DNA of 64,000 bases from Gymnorhina tibicen (Eukaryota > Chordata > Aves > Passeriformes > Artamidae), in contig VXAZ01002369.1 in NCBI GenBank assembly GCA_013399875.1, positions 1,303,813 through 1,367,812 of the forward strand, given 5' to 3'. How positions within the stretch are numbered: the first letter of the stretch is position 1; each line of letters starts with the position of its first letter. The notes below the pieces were generated by a model. That model had not been told where the DNA came from, did not search any database, and saw only the letters and a list, made by a program, of their open reading frames with translations. This document shows, one piece after another, positions 1-9,608 of this stretch. A program made the position numbers and the translations under genes.

Positions 1-3000
1 CCGTGGTTAACTCTCAACAGTCAGTCCACCCCCTTAATCATTTAACTCTACATGTTTGTCCCTCCCTTTCTACTAGTCATACTTTTTTGTGTATCTGGTG
101 TGCTTTCAGTGTGCCTTCAGGGATGTTTTCTGCTTTACTGCTTGATATAAAGCCTGAACCTACACATCCGGAGATGCACTGTCCTCTTTTGGTGTGTGTC
201 ACACTGTCATCAACCCTCTGATGCCCATTTCCCTTGGGCCACGTCTGCAGTGGCAGGCAAAGGCTCCAGGTCTGCCAGATTGACTTGTGGAAAGGATCTT
301 GCAGAGATTTTAGCTAGTCTTAATTCACCCACCCTGGATTTTGCTGGCTAGGGATATAGATTTCAGAAAACAACTAACTTCTTGTTCTGTTACTTAAATT
401 TGTTGAAAATCAACTCCTTCAAAATTTTCCCCCAATTATAATTGAGTTTAAGCCATATATTTCAGGTCTGGAATCTGTGTTGAACATTTGAGAATTCAGT
501 GGTTTGGCAATTCAGCTATCAATTTTTAGGAAAAATAGAATCAAATTTGGAAACTCATCAAGTCACACAAAAGACAAAACCCATGAGAGTAAATCCGTAG
601 CTGTAAAAGCATCTCTTGTTTTCTTCTCCAAGGTTTTCTGAAAAGTTCTATATATTTGCACACTGTAACTCAAAGCCTGCAATACAGATAAGAGTTTTTC
701 ATTTAGAATTTTTTTTTCATTTTAGAATTTATTTTTTCAACTAAGTGGTGACTTTCTGAGGCTCTGGTTAAGAAAAGCAGAAAGCCTAAAGCTGACTTAA
801 TTCTGCCATTCATATCTGAATCCCTGAAAATAGTTCAAACAAATGCCAGTACCAATCTTTAGCGTAATACTTATCCCTATTCAGAGTGACATTTGTAGAT
901 TAGAACATACTCATTTCTGCTTCACTGATGTTTTAGGCACAGCATATATAAGATGCATTGACAAAATGTATTTGTGTTAACAAAGATATATCCAGGTACC
1001 TCCCCTCCTGACATTTAGAAAATATTCTTTTTCTTAATTTATTCCATCATAAGGGGAGAAATTCCCCGCTTTCAAGCAAAGTCTTTGAAATTTATTATCT
1101 TTGGGATTAACTAACATTGGTCAATTGCAGAGTAGGTAGGTAATTCAAGACAACCTTCATCTAATATACACTTCTAAGTGAGTAATAAGAGAAATTAGCA
1201 TCAAAGATAAGCTGTCCCTTGTTGAAATTTCAGGGAGAGCTAATGTTGCCTGAGTCGACAGAACAAAACAGACAAACAAGAAAAGTTTTATGTCAAAGCT
1301 GTTGTCTGAATGGAACACCCACGTGCTGGAGAAAGAACACCTAACCCATGAAGTGCCTCAAAAAACCACCAAAATAATCAATCAAATTAGAGATCTTTCA
1401 TATTATCCCCCTTTGCTTTTCTATCATTCTCGGCCCTCCAGGATCCTTGCTCAACTAGATATTTATTCAAGTTGGTAGAAGTCTTTGTGAATTAAGGCTT
1501 AAATATTTAAGGATATAAACATCGCTTAATTCACAGTTACAGATCAGCTACTCTTTTGCAAATCTGGTTAGCTTGCACAGTAGCGCTTCATGGTGAGAGA
1601 GTCACTCACAGGCAATAGAACGCCGGTTATCAAAATAGCGGCTAAACAGGGTTGTCTCCAGTTCTGTGCTCCTCTCATGCCCTCCTGTGTACACAAGTAG
1701 TAGGCCAAAGCAAAGTGCTAGAGAGCTGACATTTCTGCTCAGGGATGAAGTAAAGCGAAGAGAAGGCTGCAGCCCATTATGCTGACTGAGTGTTAAGCTG
1801 TGTATAAGTAGATTTCTTAGAGCCTTTACATCTTAGGGGCAGTCAGCAGCCCCAGATCATGATAATAAGTGATTTGAGATACTCTGGAAATGAGATAACA
1901 TTACTCATTTCTGTAAGTACAGAGGGAGAGGAGAATTACATATTCCATTTTCTGCTTGATGCCCAGGTGGTTTAAAGGTAATATTACAGTTTCTCTCCGT
2001 GTTCTTTCAATGATACTTATGAAACTGTCTTTCTAATCTCTTCAGGCTACTGGGAAACTAACAGACACACTAAAACTCTTATTGCCTATGAAGAAATGCA
2101 TTATTATATTTTCCATGCATAATATTGTATTATTATATTTTCCATTTATAAAAATATATATTTACCCCAATACAGTAAGTCATTAAGTTTTTATGAAATC
2201 ATAAAAACAACTTTTATCTTGCTTTTGTCTTGCATTACTTTATTTTGCGGTGCTGGGTCTCTTTTTTTTTGTAGCTATGTTCAAATCAACAGCTTTATCA
2301 TTCAGGCTGTCCTGCAAACCATATGCCAGATCTGAAGCCTTACCACAACGAGACTATAGGAAGAATTAGTTTTTCCGTCTAAATCAATAGTGTTCATCCT
2401 GCAGATCTGCTTATGGAAACACAAGAGCTTTCAAAAACGTGTAAAACAGTGAAGTTACCATTATCTTTTATGAGACTTATTGTCTGCATGTAATAATTTT
2501 CTGGCTTTCGTGCTGTAAAAAAATCTGCTGATGCCTGCACAGAGCTGAGCACGAGTTGAGTCTGTGTGAGGAGGATATTACACAGAACTACTGGACATTC
2601 CTATTAGAAAGCTCAATAGCTCTTTGCCTTCTTGTTCTTAAGTTTCGGCATAGACTGCAAATATCTGTATTATACAGATAGTGCACTGTGGTTTTGATTT
2701 TATGCTTTGTTGCGTGTTTTTGTGTCCTCGTGAGTTGAGCTATACTAGCAATAAAAAGCATGAGTCAAAGCCCACTTCTGAGCTGGTGCCTACAAGCTAG
2801 TTCTTATGGGTGCATTTCATTAAGCTTATTTGGAAAACTAGATAAATTTTTATTTCTCATGCAATGCACAGTTGTTCATTATGTTTTGCAAGGGAGAAAA
2901 TACTGCTGGCTCATGATAAATGTATCATGTACCGTAAGCTATGGTCTAGTACATTTTATACTGAATATGTATAACTTGCAAAATCCTCTGTATAACTTGC

Positions 3001-5220
3001 TCCAAAATACTAATTTTGCTTTGCTGTTAAATATTGAAATGTTAAATATTGAAACAAATATAAAAATTCAGTTAGGCTTCAATACAGCCTATGGGCTACC
3101 TTGTAATTTTCCTGATGCTGCATTGCTACTCTGGATTTTTCACAAAAGATGAACTTAAAAGTGAGAGCAACTTTCACAGAGGGAGTTTGCAGAACAAAAT
3201 GTTCAGATGATACATCCCATGACTCATCACCCCCAAGCCAAGATAGCCCCCAAGAAAAAAAGAAGTGCTATAACTCGTGGAATGGCAGGGCATGAGGGGC
3301 TGGTGTCCCGGGGCCCTCGCTCTGGCTGTGACGAAGCTTTCTCCCCGCGCCTGGTTCCAAAGCCTACATGCTCTGCTATCCCACTCAGTGCTCTCATCAG
3401 CTCCCTGCTGTGTCCCAGGACCCAGGCAGGCTCTCCCCCGTCCCCGGGTCTGCCAGCAGCCCGCCCCTCTTCTCGGCACAAGGCTGCTCTCCCTGGAGGC
3501 AGCCCAGTTCCCAGCAAGCGTTGTGTAAGTGTTGTGTAAGGGTGCCAGGGGTAAGCCAGAGACTTCGGGACTTGAAGGTAGGGTTACAGGAGGGACTTGT
3601 GCAAATGAGCCCGGTTGTCCCATGGCCCTTCCTCTGGCTTTTAAAAGGGGATGTCAAGGAGCAGTCCAGCAAGGAGCCAGGCAGCTTGTCAGTGCTTCTG
3701 AAAGATGCAAAATCCCTTTTCCCACCTGTTCCTGCCTTGAGAAGAGACAGGAGGCAGCAGTGCCTGTCCACCCTCTACAGCTGAATGATGAGTGGGAAGG
3801 GAAGCCTGAGGCCTGCCAGAAGGTGTGTGCTTCATGGTATGGACAGGAACCAGGATTCAAACCACAAAATTACCCTGGCCGTGGCCTAGAGGAGGCTGGA
3901 AGCCACCACTTAAATCTGAAGCCTCAGAATACGGTCAAAAACACCCTCATCCCCTGGCTGGCACTCCTTTTATATAGTCATTGGTTAATCTGATGCATTC
4001 ATGTGAAGGAGGAGGCACTTGGTGAAAGTGGGAAAACGCCTAACTACACTGATTAGTGCTAATTGGTTAATCGCATTTCATTGTGGAAAAAGTAAGGATG
4101 TGCAGTTCCTGGCAATATGGCTAGACAGTGCTTCTGTATTGGACACCAAAGCCTGAGAATTAATTCCAAATATCACCTATTCAGGCCGGAGGAGCTGAGG
4201 ATTCCAAACATGTCTCTTTTTTAAAATTTATTTTGGGGCAGTATAAGAATATTCTTTTCCTGGTGCAGGGCTGTAGACTGAAACAACACTCAGTATCAGG
4301 ATGGAGCATGTTTTTTGCTGCTTCCATTTGAGGTATCCAATATGATCATGAGGACTACCTCGTTTGGAAAAAAAAAAAAAAAGAAGAAGTAGGGTATAAC
4401 CCCAGTGATGGAGAAGGAGCACACTGCCCAGTCTGCCGCCACAGCTCTCTATCAGGGAGGTCATGAGGAATGTGAGATAGCAGCCTCTGAATTAGTGCTT
4501 CGTGCTCAGGGACTGTGACTCAGAGCCATGAGACCTTGGGTAGCTCTTTTGTGGGCAAGTAAGTGCTCAATACACAAAAGATAATCTAACAAAGCCTGCG
4601 CCCTGTTCCCTGTGACGTTAGCAAAGCTTAGCCATAAAAACTGTGTCACTTCTGGCAAGAAAGAAACTTACTCTGCAGTGTCTGTAAAGACCCCCAGACA
4701 TTACTGGGCTGATGTAGTCTGTGACTCATCCGCATCCTTCCCATTCGTGCCTGTTCATGTACTTTTTAGCTGTAGACTCTTAAAAAGAACCTGATTTCCT
4801 CCAACATCTTACACAACTATGCCTTCAAGAGAAACTGGCTATAATTAATGTAGACACCACTTAATATTCTTGCTTATGTGAAGTAGAAGCTGTGCTGTGC
4901 CTTCAGAAGACTGTGCTATGTATATGCCAGAATGGATAAATAGTTCTGTATTTCCACAGTGTTTCCATCTAGGGGCCACATTCCTTGGAAAGAAAAATAG
5001 GAAATTACTTCTGGCATATAAAATGCGGTATAAAAGCATCCTTTACAAAAAAGATCCCAGGACATTTGGGAAGATTATTAAAATCATAAAATATTTTAAT
5101 TATTACTTATTATTATTTTAATTAATGGTTTAAATAAACATCATAACGATTATTAAAATCATCATCACAACACAGGTATTACAAATGGGCTCAGTTACTG
5201 TGTATCTTTTGGCGGTTGCT
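1..5220. other. A+T-rich intronic or 5' flanking sequence
   Basis: No supported exon. A G+C-richer patch at about 3290-3790 has several short overlapping frames but no recognisable domain or conserved splice pair. Small direct duplications occur (for example tgttaaatattgaaa near 3026-3053 and gttgtgtaag near 3522-3541). Confidence 0.6.
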
Positions 5221-6090
5221 AAATTGACCTAGTGGACATGCCAGATGGGCGAGATGCTGGACATTCACAGCAACATCAAGACCGGCTCCCAGAAACTTAT
5301 CTCTAGGCAGGTATGAGGAGAAAAAGAGGATGCACACTCTCCATTTTAAACTGTGGCACACAAGAAGACTGCCGAAGCCAGATCTGTTAGCGTAATGCTT
5401 TAAACAAAAGATCAGCTTTTCTTACAGTCATTTTGTAATTAGTTTTTTTACACAAGTGACAGCTGCTTTTATGCCAAGTCCTAGTCTCATCAGGGAAAAT
5501 GGCAAAATTCCCAGGAAACTAGAATTTTTCTTTTTATACAGAATTCATTGAAGAACATTGTATTTATCCTTTTTTAATCGTCCTTTTTAATAGATTGATG
5601 CAAAACCAATAATTTTACGTTTAGTAAGTAATTATTTACAGGAGGGGCAGAATTTTGCTTAAAACACTCAATTGTTTACTTCAAGTATGCTTGTGTGTCA
5701 TTGAGTCACCAAACCACAATTAAATTCTGGGAAATGGCTTATTGTTGAGGTTCATGATGTCCCATGACGTGGTGGGATGGGTCAGAGTCTGATTTTAATT
5801 GGAGGCCTGATCTAAATTTGCATCCTTTCAAATCAGGATTGCCAAACTGTGAAGGATTTTGACATTCCACAAGATGTCAGTAGCAAAAAGAAAGACCTTG
5901 CATTGTCACCTCCGGTTGCGTGGTTTGTACATGGCAGATAGCAAGCACAGTATTTGCTCTTCCCTTATAAGGTTAAAGAGATTCCATCTTCTCTAGGAGC
6001 CCAGATGAAGTCTTGGGTGCCTTGCCTGGGAGAAAAGACAAGGAGGTAAAAACACATTGTCACACATATGCTGGAGGATATTTTACAAGT

Positions 6091-6310
6091 TCACAGACTT
6101 GTTAGGGTTGGAAGGGACTTCTGGAGATGATCCAGTCCAACCCCCCCTGCCAAGGCAGGGTCACCTTGTACAGGTGACACAGGAAAATGTCCAGGTATGC
6201 TTTAAATGTCTCCAGAGAGGGAGACTCCATGACTTCCCAGGGTAGTGTGTTCCAGTGTACTACGTCCCTCACGTAAAGAAGTTCTTCCTCATGTTGAGGT
6301 TCCTGCTGTA
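6091..6310 (-). mobile_element. CR1 LINE fragment (3' end, minus orientation)
   Basis: It begins cacagacttgttagggttgg and continues with gatgatccagtccaaccccc, the reverse complement of the CR1 3' region. It ends in text matching 'aagaagttcttcctcatgtt'. This is a 5'-truncated, non-coding copy. Confidence 0.85.
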
Positions 6311-6485
6311 AATCTTTAAGTACATTTTGCATTGTGCTTGCTTTCCAAATAGAATGAACATTATATCCTGAAATCAGTAATTTCCTTTCAATATAATGTA
6401 TACTACAGGGAGAAATAATTTCAGGCGATTAGGAAATTAGAAAGGACAAACTAAATTGTTGCATATTTTTTTCTTTTTCCTCTCT

Positions 6486-6810
6486 GGTGACCAGTGAGAG
6501 GACCCAAGGGCATGGCATGAAGACATTTATGCTGGATATAAGGAAAAGTTTCTTCACTCAGAGGGTGGTCAGACACTGGAACAGTCTCCCCAGGGAACTG
6601 GTCACGGTCCCAAGCCTGCCCGAGCTCCAGGAGTTTGAGGCAACACTCTCAGGCACACGGTGTCATCTGCAAAATCACAGAATCATAGAATCTGCTGACT
6701 TAGAAGGGACCCCTCAAGATCACATTCCTGGGGTTGTCCTGTGCAGGGCCCGGAGCTGGACTTCGATGATCCTTGTGCGTCCCTTCCAGCTCAAGATAGT
6801 CTATGATTAT
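6486..6810 (+). mobile_element. CR1 LINE fragment (plus orientation), interrupted
   Basis: The left part (about 6486-6664) reads through aaaagtttcttcactcagag and ggtggtcagacactggaaca; the right part (about 6726-6810) runs from ggggttgtcctgtgcagggc to tctatgattatggg, the CR1 3' end. Between them sits a second, inverted CR1 fragment. The open frame here is old LINE sequence, not a host gene. Confidence 0.85.
6673..6723 (-). mobile_element. Short CR1 fragment nested in another CR1
   Basis: The segment aatcacagaatcatagaatc followed by tagaagggacccctcaagat is the CR1 3' terminus in reverse orientation. It is about 50 bp and is inserted after cacacggtgt of the surrounding plus-strand copy. Confidence 0.75.
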
Positions 6811-6823
6811 GGGTTTGTTTGGA

Positions 6824-6865
6824 TTCTTTTCTTTTCTCTTTTCCTTTCTTTTCTTTTCTTTTCTT
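6824..6865 (+). repeat. (TTTTC)n simple repeat
   Basis: A pyrimidine run of TTTTC/TTTCT units immediately follows the 3' end of the interrupted CR1 copy; a G/T-rich run follows it. Confidence 0.85.
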
Positions 6866-7034
6866 GGGAGAGGGGTGTGTGTGCATGTTTGTGTTTTGTG
6901 GGGGGGTTTTGTGTGTTGTTGTTTGTTGAGTTTCTTTTGGTTTTTTTTTTCCTTAATCATGAGCAATTCTGACCTTTGGAGTAGCAATTAATATAACTTA
7001 AAAGATACATGCAGACATGCCCGGTTAAGGCAAG

Positions 7035-7560
7035 GAGGCACGGAGTGACGGAAAAGCCCGGGAATAGCGCTTCGGGCTGCGGCCGCCAGGGAGCGCTGCC
7101 GCGCCGCGGGCGGGTTCTGCCTTCGGGAGGGCGGGGAGGCCGCGGTTCCCCCCGGCGCCTCTTCCCTGCGGCCCTTCCCTTCGGCCCTTCCCTTCCCTGC
7201 GGCTCCTCCCGCCGCCTCTTCGCTGCGGCGCTTCCCTGTGGCCCTACCCTTCCCCGCGGCGCTTCCCTGCGGCCCTTCCCTGCTGCCCTTCCCTTCTCTG
7301 CGGCTCCTCCCGGCGCCTCTTCCCTGCGGCCCTTCTTCCCTGCCGCGCTGCCCTGCGCTTCCCGGGCCGGCGGCCTGCCCTCGGTGGGCGCGGGGCATGG
7401 CCCTGCCTCGCACCCCGTCTCGAGGAGTGGGGCGCGAAGCTGCGCCCCGGGCTCGGGGCGTCCCTCCCACCCCGCGTGCGGCTGAGCGGAGCCTCGGGTG
7501 TGGGAGCGCCCCGGAGGCCGATGGGCTGGGGTGAGGCGGCGGGGCCGCGTCCCAGATACA
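7035..7560. promoter_or_regulatory. CpG island, candidate THRB upstream promoter
   Basis: This block of very high G+C with dense CpG stands in sharp contrast to the A+T-rich surroundings. It lies about 2 kb before the beta0 start exon. A possible splice donor, ctggg|gtgagg, is at 7530/7531. CpG islands of this kind usually mark promoters. The long open frames through it on both strands look like a by-product of low stop-codon density. Assignment to the beta0 transcript is inferred from position alone. Confidence 0.5.
7155..7360. repeat. Degenerate GC-rich minisatellite inside the CpG island
   Basis: The core CTTCCCTGCGGC recurs with variation, roughly every 12-25 bp, in the CpG island. A larger unit beginning CGCCTCTTC and ending CTGCGGCTCCTCCC appears about two to three times. 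This is a tandem-repeat expansion, visible directly. Confidence 0.7.
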
Positions 7561-7878
7561 TTAATTACCCGTACTGCGGCTCACCTGCTCTCTCATTCTG
7601 ACCCCGGCCTAAACGCAGCAGATGCGCTCGATGTTCAGCCTGCTGCTAGGGGAGGATATTTGTTTCAAGGCAAAGACTCCCTGTGTGAGGAGACGGTGGC
7701 CAAGAGGAAATACGGACAGGGCTATGGCACTGGATGGACGGAGAGAAATGAAGTCCACAAGTTTGTTAACAAATGTTAATTTCTTACCATAAAATGATGA
7801 TCAGGACAATTTAAGAGAGATTCTACTTCTCTAAAATGTCACTTCCACACTAACATTAAAAGACAGGTGTTTCTTGAT

Positions 7879-8430
7879 CACAGAATCATAGAATCAGCAA
7901 GGTTGGAAGAGGCCTTTAAGATCATCCAGTCCAATCATCAATCCAGAACTACCACTGTAACCCCTAAACAACTAAAGCACGCCACCCAGGGCCAGATCCA
8001 GATGCCTCTTAAATATCTCCAGGGATGGTGACTCTACAACTTCCCTAGGCAACCTGTTCTAATGCCAGACTGCCCTAACAGTGAAAAACTTTTTCTAATA
8101 TCTAATCTGAGTCTCCCCTGTCTCAGCTGAAGGCCATTTCCTCTGGTCCTCTCACTGCAGTCACAGTAGAAGAGACGACCCCCACCTCACTACAGCCTCC
8201 TTTCAGGGAGTTGTAGAGAGGGATGAGGTTTCCCCTGAGCCTCCTCTTCTCCAGGCTAAACAAACCGAGCTCCCTCAGCCCTTCCTCATAGGACGTGTTT
8301 TTTTCAGAAGCTTTGTTGCCCTTGCCTGGACACGCTCCAGCACCTCAATGTTTTTTTTAAAGTGAGGGGCTGAAAACTGAACACAGTACTTGAAGTGTGG
8401 CCTCACCAGTGCTGAGTACAGGGGGATGTT
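7879..8430 (-). mobile_element. CR1 LINE fragment (3' end, minus orientation, about 550 bp)
   Basis: It starts cacagaatcatagaatcagc, the reverse complement of the CR1 3' octamer end, and continues through gatcatccagtccaatcatc, tctggtcctctcactgcagt and cctggacacgctccagcacc to gtgctgagtacaggggg. It lies just downstream of the CpG island. 5'-truncated and decayed. Confidence 0.93.
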
Positions 8431-9543
8431 CCAGAGAGCATGACTCTGTTGTCAGGCTAGTTTTCCATGGCATTAGTGGGGTCAGTTGTAGGCCCGGAAT
8501 TCCGTATTAAAAATTCTGATGAGATCTTGTCTCTATTCTGGAGTAACACCTTTGGGATTGTCTCTGCTCGGGTTGGATTGATGGTGCTTTAAACTAGGGA
8601 GTGAGCTGGGATCATCCAGCTGGGCACTGTGTTTTGGGCAGGGATGGCTGAACGAGGGCATGCTGCCTGTGGTGCCTCCGTGTGAAAAACGTGAGGGCTG
8701 GTATAAATACCGACATGGCTGAAGGATGATGTCATAACTGGTATCCATGAGTTTCTCTCCTGGTACTAAATTAGTTTGCAGGGCTTCAATCTTTGCTACC
8801 AAACAGAAAAAGAGTATAGTTAGTATGTCAGTGTGTGTGCATGGACATATGAAAGGGGGACAAAATCTAAATATTAAAACCAAAACTTTAAATTGCCAGA
8901 TTCAGTTCTTCACAGCTGCAGGTGTCTCATTAATAAAAGATGTCATTGTTCAAAAGTTAAGTATTAAGTACATATAAATTAGTTTTCTACCAAATGAGTA
9001 GAATTACTATTTACATCTCAGAACTTTGTAAAAGTCAACAGACTTTTGGGTTTCAAATGACTGAAGAAGAATCAGTGTAACTGTAACTGTAAAAGAGAAT
9101 TTTTAATTCCTTTGAATACTCTGTTTTTACTGAACCTGAGAGTAATGGGCATGTATCATTAGAAACTGTAAAGTAGAAACCAATTAACTCCTAAAGTTAC
9201 ATACTAGACTTACAGGAACTTCTGCAAAAAAAATAATGGAGAGTGTTCCATGAAGTGGGCAGAAGCATTTTTTTTTTCTGCATCAGTAGGCACAAACCTT
9301 TAGACTTTGCTTCCAAATCCCTGATAGCCACAGCTCCTCCAGTCCACCATGCTTTGGACCTGATTCACATTTCTTACCTCATGCAGCTAAACAAGGTGCT
9401 TTGAATTTAATGTGTTAAGCCATCAGACATGGACCATGCTATTCAAGATCCAGAATGATCCATCTTGCTTGAATGTTAATGGTATTCTGCAGATGTGCAT
9501 TTATGGACATATTACATGGTGGTTTTTTCCTTTTTTTTGGCAG

Positions 9544-9608
9544 GTGACATTGGTGACGGAAGAAGGACAAGAATGATTACAAATCCATAACTCCCAGCAG
9601 TATGTCAG
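9544..9608 (+). CDS. THRB: THRB isoform beta0 start exon (5' leader plus 7 coding bases, ATG at 9602)
   Basis: This is a 65-nt exon between a polypyrimidine-tracted acceptor (…ttttttttggcag, ending 9543) and a donor (gtaatc, from 9609). Only ATG TCA G (9602-9608) is coding. Spliced to the shared exon at 40182 it gives Met-Ser-Gly-Tyr-Ile-Pro, the start of the short avian TR-beta (chicken beta0, 369 aa), and the joined length here is exactly 369 aa. The main frame has an in-frame TGA at 9554-9556 and no earlier ATG, so the start is fixed. A five-codon upstream ORF lies at 9573-9590. Like the beta2 exon it ends in phase 1 with G, so both use the same downstream acceptor. The call rests on splice signals, phase and recall of the chicken protein. 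The transcription start and any exon before it are not visible. Confidence 0.88.
9573..9590 (+). other. Five-codon upstream ORF in the beta0 leader
   Basis: ATG ATT ACA AAT CCA TAA lies in the beta0 start exon and ends 11 nt before the main ATG at 9602. It is out of frame with the main ORF. It may dampen translation of the short isoform; effect inferred only. Confidence 0.65.

Noticed and set aside
3174..3993. Several overlapping 80-150-codon frames on both strands in a G+C-richer patch
   Set aside because: No frame stands out, no domain, no convincing splice pair or CpG density; treated as non-coding.
6487..6972. 161-codon open frame
   Set aside because: The first part is decayed CR1 3' sequence with a nested CR1 piece and the rest is TTTTC/TG simple repeat.
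7009..7485. 158-codon open frame on the plus strand (and long frames on the minus strand) through the CpG island
   Set aside because: Pro/Ser/Leu-rich or Arg/Gly-rich low-complexity translations of a GC-rich repeat; no domain, and open in several frames because stop codons are rare there.
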